Assembly (NCBI GenBank): GCA_002413785.1
Contig: DHXR01000052.1
Coordinates: 25,720-89,719 of the forward strand
DNA length: 64,000 nucleotides
Direction: 5' to 3'
Source of the DNA: Mucilaginibacter sp. UBA5151
GTDB lineage: Bacteria; Bacteroidota; Bacteroidia; Sphingobacteriales; Sphingobacteriaceae
Part shown: positions 56,545 through 64,000 of the stretch, one piece after another
How the letters are laid out: every line of letters begins with the position of its first letter
How positions within the stretch are numbered: position 1 is the stretch's first letter
Position numbers and translations under genes: made by a program
Notes under the pieces: generated by a model
What the model saw: only the letters and a program-made list of their open reading frames with translations
Told to the model about the DNA's origin: nothing
Database searches by the model: none

Positions 56545-58470
56545 TTATACTGTTATTTCTTTAATTATTTGTTGTTTAAAATCCTCAATGCTCATACTTC
56601 CCAAATCGCCCTGACCATGTTTTCTGACAGAAACCAAACCTTCGTTTGCCTCCTTTTCGCCAACAATCAGCATATAAGGGATCTTTTTGACTTCAGCATC
56701 ACGAATCTTCCGCCCTATTTTCTCATCCCTGAAATCAATAAGCCCGCAAATATCGGAATCTTTTAATGATTCTGAAAGTTTTTTTGCATAATCTTCATAT
56801 TTTTCGGAGATGGGCAGAATGATAAATTGTTCGGGTGATAACCATAACGGGAAATTCCCGGCGCAGTGTTCAATCAGCACGGCAATAAACCTTTCCAGGG
56901 AGCCAAACGGCGCCCGGTGGATCATTACAGGCCTGTGTTTCTGGTTATCGCTGCCGGTATATTCCAGCTCAAACCGCTCCGGCAAATTATAGTCCACTTG
57001 TATGGTACCGAGCTGCCATTTTCTACCCAGGGCATCCTTTACCATAAAATCAAGTTTGGGCCCGTAAAACGCTGCTTCGCCAAGTTCGACAACGGTACTC
57101 AGGCCTTTTTCATCAGCCGCTTCAATAATCGCGGCTTCGGCCAATGCCCAGTTTTCGTCGCTACCAATATATTTTGCCTTATTGTCAGGATCTCGTAACG
57201 ATACTTGTGCAGTATAATTATCAAAGCCAAGTGCTGTAAACACATACAGCACCAGGTCTATTACCTTTTTAAATTCTTCCTTAACCTGGTCGGGACGGCA
57301 AAATAAATGCGCATCGTCCTGTGTAAAGCCGCGAACACGGGTTAAGCCATGCAGCTCGCCGCTTTGCTCGTAACGGTAAACGGTACCGAACTCGGCATAA
57401 CGAACCGGCAGGTCTTTGTATGAGCGTGGTTTGGTTTTGTATATTTCGCAATGATGGGGGCAGTTCATTGGTTTTAAGAAGAACTCCTCCCCTTCCTGCG
57501 GTGTTTTTATCGGCTGAAATGAATCAGCGCCATATTTTTCATAATGACCCGAAGTAACATACAGGTTTTTATGGCCGATATGCGGGGTAATAACCTGCTC
57601 ATAACCTGCCCTTACCTGCGCCTTCTGTAAAAAAGCAGTTAAGCGTTCGCGCAGAGCAGCTCCTTTAGGCAGCCACAAGGGTAAACCCATACCCACTTTT
57701 TCAGAAAAAGCAAAAAGCTCCATCTCCTTACCCAGCTTACGGTGATCGCGTTTTTTGGCTTCCTCCAGTAAATGCAGGTAGTCAGTCAGCTCGCTTTGTT
57801 TGGGGAAAGTTACCCCATAGATCCGGGTAAGCTGCTTGCGACTTTCATCGCCGCGCCAGTAGGCCCCTGCAACGCTCATCAGCTTTACGGCCTTTATAAA
57901 ACCTGTATTGGGGATATGCGGCCCGCGGCACAGATCGGTAAAACTGCCCTGTGTGTAAAAAGTAATGGAACCATCAGGCAGATCTTTGATCAGGTCGAGC
58001 TTGTACTCATCACCTTTTTCGGTAAAGTAATCAATGGCGTCCGTTTTGCGCACCGGCTTGCGGATAAACTCCTCGCGGGTTTTAGCAAGCTCCATTATTT
58101 TATCTTCTATCAGCTTAAACTCGTCCGAAGAAAACTCACGGTCGCCAAAATCGACATCATAATAAAAACCGGTTTCAATTGCCGGACCGATACCAAACTT
58201 TGTACCGGGGTATAAGGCTTCCAAAGCCTCGGCCATTAAGTGGGCCGATGAATGCCAGAAAGTGGCTTTGCCCTGCAGGTCGTTCCAGGTCAGTAATTTT
58301 ACTGCCGAATCTTTTTCAATGGGGCGGCTTGCATCCCAAACCTGACCGTCAACTTCGGCCGCTAATACGTTACGTGCTAATCCTTCGGAGATCGAAGCTG
58401 CAATCTGCATGGAACTGGTCCCGTTTTCGTATCCACGAACGGAACCATCTGGAAGTGTAATATTAATCAT
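56545..58470 (-). CDS. thrS: threonyl-tRNA synthetase
   Basis: 641 residues, class II synthetase. N-terminal TGS domain (INITLPDGSVRGYENG), editing domain with HSSAHLMAEAL and the zinc-like YWRGDESRKQLTRIYG, catalytic core with GAALRERL, motif 2 RYAEFGTVYRYEQSGELHGLTRVRGF, the zinc ligand Cys in KPMNCPHHCEIY, motif 3 RAPFGSLERFIAVL, and an anticodon-binding domain at the end. Complete and typical. First gene of the infC cluster. The short upstream segment to the 42-bp array shows no leader peptide or T-box. Confidence 0.98.
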   Translation of the reverse strand: MINITLPDGSVRGYENGTSSMQIAASISEGLARNVLAAEVDGQVWDASRPIEKDSAVKLLTWNDLQGKATFWHSSAHLMAEALEALYPGTKFGIGPAIETGFYYDVDFGDREFSSDEFKLIEDKIMELAKTREEFIRKPVRKTDAIDYFTEKGDEYKLDLIKDLPDGSITFYTQGSFTDLCRGPHIPNTGFIKAVKLMSVAGAYWRGDESRKQLTRIYGVTFPKQSELTDYLHLLEEAKKRDHRKLGKEMELFAFSEKVGMGLPLWLPKGAALRERLTAFLQKAQVRAGYEQVITPHIGHKNLYVTSGHYEKYGADSFQPIKTPQEGEEFFLKPMNCPHHCEIYKTKPRSYKDLPVRYAEFGTVYRYEQSGELHGLTRVRGFTQDDAHLFCRPDQVKEEFKKVIDLVLYVFTALGFDNYTAQVSLRDPDNKAKYIGSDENWALAEAAIIEAADEKGLSTVVELGEAAFYGPKLDFMVKDALGRKWQLGTIQVDYNLPERFELEYTGSDNQKHRPVMIHRAPFGSLERFIAVLIEHCAGNFPLWLSPEQFIILPISEKYEDYAKKLSESLKDSDICGLIDFRDEKIGRKIRDAEVKKIPYMLIVGEKEANEGLVSVRKHGQGDLGSMSIEDFKQQIIKEITV

Positions 58471-58615
58471 CTACAACTATGATTTGGCTTCTTTATTAAT
58501 TTTTTATTTAATCACTTACAATGTGATTTGTGTCTTGCCTGCAAATTTAGAATTATTTGGGAGGATTTTCAGGCTAATTTTTCTGATTGGTTCTTTCATT
58601 TCTCCAAACGGCGCA

Positions 58616-58783
58616 GGCTAAACCTGTTTTGGGCGTGATAAAAAATAAATTCCCGCAGGCTAAACCTGTTTTGGGTGTGAAAAAAAATTGAATTCTGACG
58701 GCTAAATGCGTTTAGGGCGTGATAAAAAAGTGGATTCTGAAGGCTAAATGCGTTTAGGGTTATGTTAAAAAACAACCAGCATT
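58616..58783. repeat. 4 x 42-bp tandem array B
   Basis: Units start at 58616, 58658, 58700 and 58742, again exactly 42 bp apart. Core GGCTAAA(T/C)(G/C)(C/T)GTTT(A/T)(G)GG then GTGATAAAAAA and an ATTC tail; the last unit decays after its core. The core GGCTAAATGCGTTTAGGG matches GCTAAATGCGTTTAGCCC of array A at 17245. A minus-strand frame gives repeats with LNAFS, the same peptide as array A, but no gene-like start or end is convincing. Confidence 0.88.
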
Positions 58784-58879
58784 CATATAAAACGCTGTAA
58801 GCCAGCAAACAATAAATACTTTTTGAAAGACGCTCTGATTTTTGGCCCTAAAAAACAGAAAACCAACTTTTTTAGGCTC

Positions 58880-59210
58880 TATGACGTTTCGGGGTGGGTG
58901 AGCATTTCATCCGGATAGCTATCGGAAATCTAAAAAAAGTTATTATGACGATAAAATGTAGTTTTCTAAGGTTCCGAAGAGGCGTAGCCTCGATAAATAT
59001 TGTAACAACGGATTTTAATCCGTTGGAAGATGACAGGGAAAAAATCAAGAACCGTAGGTTCGACCCATATAAATAGGAAGCTAATATGGATCGTGCCTAT
59101 AGCACTATTAATATTGATTTCATTTAACAACGGGTTAAAACCCGTTGCTACAAAATGTTTCGAGCCGAAGGCTCTATAATTAAACACTTACCCCATATAG
59201 ATCGTTATAG
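58880..59210 (+). repeat. 330-bp multi-hairpin element, copy 2
   Basis: Same order of hairpins as 38381-38730 (GATAGCTATC, GAGGCGTAGCCTC, AACGGATTTTAATCCGTT, GAACCGTAGGTTC, GTGCCTATAGCAC, CAACGGGTTAAAACCCGTTG) and imperfect terminal inverted repeats (ATGACGTTTCGGGGTGGGTG.. and ..TTACCCCATATAGATCG). Several arm differences from copy 1 are paired changes. Begins about 100 bp after array B. Confidence 0.8.
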
Positions 59211-59294
59211 AACTCTTTTTTTATTTATTCTGAAAAATGTGAGGAACCTGCCTTTGTTTATATTCAAAGATACGAAAAAAGCCTGACGGTTGAA

Positions 59295-60011
59295 TCAGGA
59301 TTTCGCTGCTTTTTTGCCGTTCCCAGGCAAAAATTCCGGGATCATCATACCGATGAAACCATCTTCTATTGCTACTTTATTATCCTTTTTGATCTCGCCG
59401 GTATTTTGCGTGATCTCATGGATGGTTTTATCCAATGATTCGGCAACTAATTTTAACATTGCAAGCACTTTACCGTTAACAGGCGCACACGGATCATCAA
59501 ATTCAAACAAGTTGAATAAACCGAGAATATTGGCAATTGGCCCCCTTAGCTGGTGCGATTGCATGAGCGCGATCTTAAGCAATTTTTCATGTTGTTCTTT
59601 TAATTCATCGTCTGTATTTCTTTTTTCTCTTTTTTCTTCCGCATCCTTTAACGCACGTTTGATTTTAGAAGGCAATGAAAACAATTTGTCTTTCAGTGCA
59701 TAATCCGTAATGCCGCTTTTTATCAGTTCAACCGCGCGTTCTTCTCCGATTGTGCCCGAAACAATAATAAATGGAACCTCGGGTGATTTATTTTGTTTGA
59801 TATGAAATGCGGTAACTCCGTCAAACGAAGGCAGGGTATAATCAGATAATATGATATCGGGACTAAAGTTTTCCAATGCAAACTCAAATGATTCACGGGT
59901 TTCAACAATTTCGAAAGTAAAATGCAGGCCATTTTTTTTCAATTCGCGCAGCAGCAAATCGGCGTCGCTTTGGTTATCTTCAATAATCAGCACTTTAAAA
60001 TCGTCCGTCAT
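59295..60011 (-). CDS. response regulator fused to a histidine-kinase dimerisation region
   Basis: 238 residues. Receiver domain 1-125: VLIIEDNQSDAD (acidic pair), DIILSDYTLPSFDG (phospho-Asp), VSGTIGEE (Thr/Ser), YALKDK (Lys). Residues about 130-210 look like a DHp helical hairpin with SHQLRGPIANILGLFNLFE (H of SHxLRxP) and AESLDKTIHEI, but no ATP-binding HATPase domain follows. It could take phosphate from the neighbouring kinase to His, or dimerise with it. Start at MTDDFK (60011); an ATG two codons earlier is possible. Last gene of the signalling operon. Confidence 0.82.
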   Translation of the reverse strand: MTDDFKVLIIEDNQSDADLLLRELKKNGLHFTFEIVETRESFEFALENFSPDIILSDYTLPSFDGVTAFHIKQNKSPEVPFIIVSGTIGEERAVELIKSGITDYALKDKLFSLPSKIKRALKDAEEKREKRNTDDELKEQHEKLLKIALMQSHQLRGPIANILGLFNLFEFDDPCAPVNGKVLAMLKLVAESLDKTIHEITQNTGEIKKDNKVAIEDGFIGMMIPEFLPGNGKKAAKS

Positions 60012-60039
60012 CAGCATGTTAAAATAAGTATTAGTTTTT

Positions 60040-60483
60040 TCAAAGGGCCGGCGCCTGGCTCAATATTACCCAATACAGTCCGATCTCTTTTATCGCATTA
60101 AAAAAATTATCGCTTTCTACAGGTTTTGCTATATAACTATTGGCGCCAAGCGCATAGCACCGCTGTATATCCGGATCCTCCTTAGATGAACTAAGGATCA
60201 CCACAGCAATAGATTTAAGCGCAGGATCAGATTTAATTTTTTCCAGCACTTCGAACCCGGATATTTTTGGCATCTTCAAATCAAGTAATATCAGTTTCGG
60301 TTTTTCCTTTGTATTCCGCAAAGCGTAATCCCCCCTGCAATAAAGAAAATCAAGCGCCTGGGCACCGTCTTTTACATGATAAAGTTTGTTTGCAAAACCG
60401 CTTTTTTTAAGGGCCCTCATAGTTAGCATGGCGTCTTCTGAACTGTCTTCAACAAATAAAATTTCAACTTCGTTATATGGCAT
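60040..60483 (-). CDS. single-domain response regulator (Rcp1-like)
   Basis: 147 residues from ATG 60481-60483. Receiver only: ILFVEDSSEDAMLTMRAL with the acidic pair, DFLYCRGDYALR, the phospho-Asp in KLILLDLKMPKISG, VVILSSSKEDPDI, and the Lys in SYIAKPVES. The insertion after helix alpha-2 (RGDYALRNTKEKPK) is typical of Rcp1-type regulators that partner sensor kinases lacking a receiver. It starts 13 bp after the kinase stop. The longer frame to 60537 overlaps the kinase and is not used. Confidence 0.9.
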   Translation of the reverse strand: MPYNEVEILFVEDSSEDAMLTMRALKKSGFANKLYHVKDGAQALDFLYCRGDYALRNTKEKPKLILLDLKMPKISGFEVLEKIKSDPALKSIAVVILSSSKEDPDIQRCYALGANSYIAKPVESDNFFNAIKEIGLYWVILSQAPAL

Positions 60484-60496
60484 GATTTTTTTTAAT

Positions 60497-62902
60497 TTAA
60501 GAGTTAATATTGGGTAAGCTGAAATAAAAGCAGGCACCTTCGTTTAGTGTCGATTCTGCCCAAACTGTTCCGTTGTGACGGCTAACAATTTTTTGTACAA
60601 TGGCAAGGCCTATACCGGTGCCTTCAAATTCGTCCTGTGAATGTAATCGCTGAAAAACTCCAAAAAGTTTGTCATAGTACTGCATATCAAACCCGGCGCC
60701 GTTGTCTTTAACATAATAAATAACCTGGTTTTCCTTTTCAAATGCGCCTATTTCGATATAAGTTTTAGCTTTATATTTCGAATATTTGATAGCATTTGAA
60801 ATCAGGTTGATCCACACTTGTTTTATTAATGATTGGTCCCCTTTTGCAGGAAGCAATGCTTTGATGTTAAATTCAACCTTATTTTCCCTGTCCTCGATTA
60901 ATAAATCAACTTTTACTGATCTGACGAGGGCGGTCATATTTATATCAGAAACAGTTACCTCCTTTCTTCCTAATTTTGAAAACGCAAGCAGATCATCAAT
61001 CAATTGCCCCATTTTTTTTGAATTATGCATAATAGAGTGCAGCGCTCTTTTTCCGTCAAAATCCAGCTTTTCTCCATAATCCTCCTCCAGAATTTTTGCA
61101 TAACCGTTGATGGCCCTGATGGGCGCCCGCAAATCGTGGGACACGGAATAGGAAAATGAACCAATTTCTTTGTTAGCAGTTTCCAGTTGTGCAGTGCGTT
61201 CAATTACCTTTTGTTCCAGCTCTTCATTGAATTTACGGATATCATCCTCCGCTTTTTTGAGTTCCTTATTGGTAATGATCAATTCTTCTGCACGTTTTTC
61301 TTTTTCTTCGTTTTGGAAGGCAAGCTCGTTGTTGGCGATGATCAGTTCATCTGCCCGTTTTTCTTTCTCTTCGTTTTGGAAAGCAAGCTCCTTATTGGCG
61401 ATGATCAGTTCGTCGGCCCGTTTTTCCTTTTCATGGTTTTGGAAGGCAAGTTCTTTATTGGCGATGCTCAACTCATTCGCCCGCTTTTCTTTCTCCTTAT
61501 TTTGAAAGGCAAGTTCTTTATTGGCGATAATCAGCTCATCGGCCCGTTTTTCTTTTTCTTTGTTTTGGAAGGCAAGTTCTTTATTGGCGATGATCAGCTC
61601 TTCCGCACGTTTTTCTTTCTCTTCGTTCTGGAAGGCAAGTTCTTTATTGGCGATGATCAGTTCATCCGCGCGTTTCTCCTTCTCATGGTTCTGAAAGGCA
61701 AGTTCTTTATTGGCTATGCTCAACTCATTCGCCCGCTTTCCTTTTTCCTTGTTTTGAAAGGCGAGTTCTTTATTGGCGATGATCAGCTCATCGGCCCGTT
61801 TTTCCTTTTCCTTGTTTTGGAAAGCCAGCTCTTTATTAGCGATGATCAGCTCATCCGCGCGCCTTTCTTTCTCTTTGTTTTGGAAGGCAAGTTCTTTATT
61901 GGCAATGATCAGTTCATCCGCACGTTTCTCTTTTTCTTTGTTTTGGAAGGCAAGTTCTTTATTGGCAATGATCAGTTCGTCAGCGCGTTTTTCCTTTTCT
62001 TTGTTTTGGAAGGCAAGTTCTTTATTAGCTATGATCAGTTCATCGGCACGCTTTTCTTTTTCCTTGTTCTGGAAGGCAAGTTCTTTATTGGCAATGATCA
62101 GTTCGTCAGCGCGTTTTTCCTTTTCTTTGTTTTGGAAAGCAAGTTCTTTATTAGCGACAATCAGTTCATCGGCACGCTTTCCTTTTTCCTTGTTCTGGAA
62201 GGCAAGTTCTTTATTGGCGATGACCAGCTCATCGGCCCGCTTTTCTTTCTCTTTGTTTTGGAAGACCCGTTCTTTATTGGCGATGACCAGTTCATCCGCC
62301 CGTTTCCCTTTCTCCTTAGTCTGAAAAGCCAGTTCTTTATCGGCAATAATCAGTTCCTCCGCACGTTTCCCCTTTTCTTTCTTCTGAAATGCAAGTTCCT
62401 TATTGGCGATGATCAACTCCTCTGCCCTGTTTTCCTTTTCGATGTTTTGAAAAGCAAGTTCCTTGTTAGCGATGATCAATTCCTCTGCCCGTTTTCCTTT
62501 TTCCTTGGTTTGAAAGGCAAGTTCTTTGTTCGCAATGATAAGTTCTTCAGCCCGTTTTCCTTTCTCCTTGTTTTGAAAGGCGAGTTCCTTGCCTGCTATG
62601 ATCAGCTCTTTCGCCCGTTTCCCCTTCTCCTTATTTTGAAATGCAAGTTCTTTGTTCGCAATTACTAACTCTTCCGCGCGTTTTTCTTTCTCATCTTTTT
62701 GAAAAGCAAGCTCTTTGTCGGCAATAATCAGTTCTTCTGCCCGTTTCCCTTTTTCATCTTTTTGAAAAGCAATTTCTTTGTTCGCAATAATCAGTTCGTC
62801 TGCGCGTTTTTCCTTCTCGTGGTTTTGGAAAACGAGTTCCTGGTTTGCAATGATCAGATCATCAGAAGTTTTTCTTTTACCCATGCCATCGCCCTGTAAC
62901 AT
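60497..62902 (-). CDS. histidine kinase with 25 tandem 21-residue helical repeats
   Basis: 801 residues. After a 13-residue start, 25 complete repeats of 21 residues follow (consensus DELIIANKELAFQNKEKEKR plus A), then a partial 26th that runs into IRKFNEELEQKVIERTAQLE, the usual helix before a kinase core. The core is complete: HisKA with SYSVSHDLRAPIRAINGYAK (His589), N-box NLISNAIKYSKYK, G1 KDNGAGFDM, and G2 GTGIGLAIVQKIV. No membrane segment, PAS, GAF or other sensor domain is present. Three heptads per repeat suggest one continuous coiled coil. Units 13-18 are nearly identical at DNA level too, a sign of recent duplication. Two response regulators follow on the same strand. Confidence 0.93.
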   Translation of the reverse strand: MLQGDGMGKRKTSDDLIIANQELVFQNHEKEKRADELIIANKEIAFQKDEKGKRAEELIIADKELAFQKDEKEKRAEELVIANKELAFQNKEKGKRAKELIIAGKELAFQNKEKGKRAEELIIANKELAFQTKEKGKRAEELIIANKELAFQNIEKENRAEELIIANKELAFQKKEKGKRAEELIIADKELAFQTKEKGKRADELVIANKERVFQNKEKEKRADELVIANKELAFQNKEKGKRADELIVANKELAFQNKEKEKRADELIIANKELAFQNKEKEKRADELIIANKELAFQNKEKEKRADELIIANKELAFQNKEKEKRADELIIANKELAFQNKEKERRADELIIANKELAFQNKEKEKRADELIIANKELAFQNKEKGKRANELSIANKELAFQNHEKEKRADELIIANKELAFQNEEKEKRAEELIIANKELAFQNKEKEKRADELIIANKELAFQNKEKEKRANELSIANKELAFQNHEKEKRADELIIANKELAFQNEEKEKRADELIIANNELAFQNEEKEKRAEELIITNKELKKAEDDIRKFNEELEQKVIERTAQLETANKEIGSFSYSVSHDLRAPIRAINGYAKILEEDYGEKLDFDGKRALHSIMHNSKKMGQLIDDLLAFSKLGRKEVTVSDINMTALVRSVKVDLLIEDRENKVEFNIKALLPAKGDQSLIKQVWINLISNAIKYSKYKAKTYIEIGAFEKENQVIYYVKDNGAGFDMQYYDKLFGVFQRLHSQDEFEGTGIGLAIVQKIVSRHNGTVWAESTLNEGACFYFSLPNINS

Positions 62903-63010
62903 TATTTTGATTTATACGCTTATTACCTAACATTATTTCACCTATAAAAACACATTAATAACTGATGTTATTTTTACGTTAACACGCTTAACATAATATT
63001 GTTTTGAAAA

Positions 63011-63052
63011 ATCGTAATTCATAAATCGTAATTCATAAATCGTAATTCTAAA
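63011..63052. repeat. 3 x 14-bp tandem repeat
   Basis: ATCGTAATTCATAA three times, last copy ending CTAAA; just behind the lutA stop on the opposite side of the kinase promoter region. Confidence 0.7.
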
Positions 63053-63055
63053 ATC

Positions 63056-63784
63056 CTACACGTTCCCCCAGCCATGCGCCAGTACATCGGCAATGTGCAT
63101 GGTTTTTATGGGCAGGTTATTTTTATCGATATAGCCCTGCAAATGCAGCAGGCAGGATGCATCCGTCGAAATAATATATTCAGCTTCGGCAGCTAAGGCA
63201 TTATCTACTTTTTGCTGGGCCATGGCCGATGAAATACCATCAAATTTAACGGCAAAAGTTCCGCCAAAACCGCAGCAGGTTTCATTATCTTTCAACGGGA
63301 CCAATTCAAGTCCGAGTACCTTGGCTAACAGCTGCCTCGGTTCTGCCTTTATTTTACACTCACGCAAACCGGCGCAGCTATCGTGATAAACCGCACGGCC
63401 CTCCAGTTCAGCGCCGAAATAATCAACCTGCAATATGTTTACCAGAAAATCGGAAAGTTCATAAATATTGCCTTGTATGCTGCGGCATTTATTGTGCGCG
63501 GCGGTATTGGTAAACAGGTCGCTGTAATAGTTTTTCACCATGCCCGTGCACGAGGCGGAGGGGGAAACAATAACGCTGTCGGCCGAAAAATCGTTTAAAA
63601 ACTTACTGCCAACGGTTTTGGCTTCGTCCCAGAAACCCGCGTTGAAGGCCGGTTGCCCGCAGCAGGTTTGCGCCGGGTTATAATGAACCGTACAGCCCGC
63701 TTTTTCGAGCACCTTTATGGTATTAAAGGCAGTACCGGGATATAACTGATCAATAAAACAGGGAATAAACAGTTCGATATTCAT
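63056..63784 (-). CDS. lutA: lactate utilization protein A (CCG-domain Fe-S protein)
   Basis: 242 residues, two cysteine-rich CCG domains: FIPCFIDQLYPG with NPAQTCCGQPAFNAG, and HDSCAGLRECK with DNETCCGFGGTFAVK. These bind the Fe-S/heterodisulfide-type cofactors of the LutABC (YkgEFG) complex that oxidises L-lactate. lutB and lutC would be expected downstream on the minus strand, but the kinase operon lies there, so they must be elsewhere. A palindrome and an AGCCCC repeat lie upstream. Confidence 0.92.
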   Translation of the reverse strand: MNIELFIPCFIDQLYPGTAFNTIKVLEKAGCTVHYNPAQTCCGQPAFNAGFWDEAKTVGSKFLNDFSADSVIVSPSASCTGMVKNYYSDLFTNTAAHNKCRSIQGNIYELSDFLVNILQVDYFGAELEGRAVYHDSCAGLRECKIKAEPRQLLAKVLGLELVPLKDNETCCGFGGTFAVKFDGISSAMAQQKVDNALAAEAEYIISTDASCLLHLQGYIDKNNLPIKTMHIADVLAHGWGNV

Positions 63785-63825
63785 TGGGCGCTAATTTCAG
63801 AAAAAGATATGAGTAATGAACGCTA

Positions 63826-63858
63826 AGATTCGACAACTTTTAAAAAGTTGTCGAATCT
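63826..63858. repeat. 33-nt palindrome, copy 5 (variant arms)
   Basis: AGATTCGACAACTTTT, centre A, AAAAGTTGTCGAATCT, perfect arms; compared with 29051 two positions per arm have changed together. Confidence 0.88.
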
Positions 63859-63923
63859 CCTTTATCAGACAGTTTCAGCAGGGTCTGTCCAATGCTATTA
63901 AGTTAAGCACACCCTCATGATTT

Positions 63924-64000
63924 AGCCCCCTCTAAATCTCCCCCGGTTGGGGAGACTTTAACTGCGCTCGCGTTCATTTTTTTAAGTCCTCCCTACCGGG
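63924..64000. repeat. AGCCCCC-type hairpin repeat, cut by window edge
   Basis: AGCCCCCTCTAAATCTCCCC, GGTTGGGGAGACTTTAACTG, then AAGTCCTCCCTACCGGG at the edge: the reverse orientation of 9071-9166, sharing the same inner spacer type. Confidence 0.75.

Noticed and set aside
58596..58808. 70-codon minus-strand ORF over array B
   Set aside because: Same reason; the frame runs through degenerate units and ends in unrelated sequence.
61187..62668. 493-codon plus-strand ORF opposite the histidine kinase
   Set aside because: It is open only because the 63-bp repeats lack stops in that frame; the kinase on the minus strand has a complete domain structure.
1..64000. CRISPR array, tRNA, rRNA or prophage
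   Set aside because: No regularly spaced direct repeats with unique spacers, no cloverleaf-like segment and no phage structural genes were found; the 42-bp arrays have no variable spacers.

Overview
The window looks like a chromosomal segment of a Bacteroidota bacterium, most likely a Sphingobacteriaceae member of the Mucilaginibacter/Pedobacter type. Reasons: many genes carry the Bacteroidota sigma -7 box TAnnTTTG just upstream and almost no Shine-Dalgarno; lipoproteins with short N-terminal lipoboxes are common; typical family content is present (head GIN/DUF2807 proteins, BtuB/BtuG-type B12 uptake, ABATE-CGNR regulator, DUF6252 lipoprotein, YncE-like propeller). No rRNA, tRNA or CRISPR was seen. 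The genus is an inference from style, not from a search.

Layout: 1-7 kb, galM lipoprotein, a zeta-toxin-like P-loop gene cut by the window edge, phnA, a cold-shock operon, uxuA, a decayed PIN toxin with intact antitoxin, and an ABC-like ATPase. 7-16.5 kb, surface proteins, then tig, clpP, clpX, an AMP nucleosidase and cystathionine beta-synthase. 16.5-21 kb, a CGNR regulator, a 4 x 42-bp array, a PIN toxin-antitoxin pair and a sulfide-handling operon (ArsR-rhodanese, SQR, DsrE). 21-31 kb, two lipoproteins, then an aromatic amino-acid operon (pheA, DAHP synthase-chorismate mutase, aroA, aroC) preceded by a Phe/Tyr-rich leader peptide and a three-segment attenuator, then an MFS permease and a HAD phosphatase. 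31-46 kb, a phosphoesterase, small proteins, a GH63-like glucosidase, USP, a peptidase/D-threonine aldolase/RidA group, a vanadium haloperoxidase-like lipoprotein and a beta-barrel. 46-54 kb, YeeE/YedE transporter halves with cytochrome bd, then a B12 riboswitch-controlled btuB-btuG-DUF6580 operon. 54-64 kb, a class A beta-lactamase-like hydrolase, thrS-infC-rpmI-rplT, a second 4 x 42-bp array, and a signalling operon headed by a histidine kinase whose N-terminal two-thirds is 25 near-identical 21-residue helical repeats; lutA closes the window.

The intergenic DNA is unusually rich in short interspersed repeats: 33-nt palindromes (five), a 110-bp inverted-repeat element (two copies in opposite orientation), a 330-350-bp multi-hairpin element with terminal inverted repeats (two), CCTCTCC/CCCCTCTAAAT-type hairpin repeats (seven), TTTGTTGG hairpins and two 42-bp tandem arrays. 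Some of these enter genes: aroA holds two in-frame insertions, and the CGNR regulator ends inside a palindrome.

The strongest candidates for new biology are the aromatic attenuator, the 25-repeat kinase and the paired 42-bp arrays.
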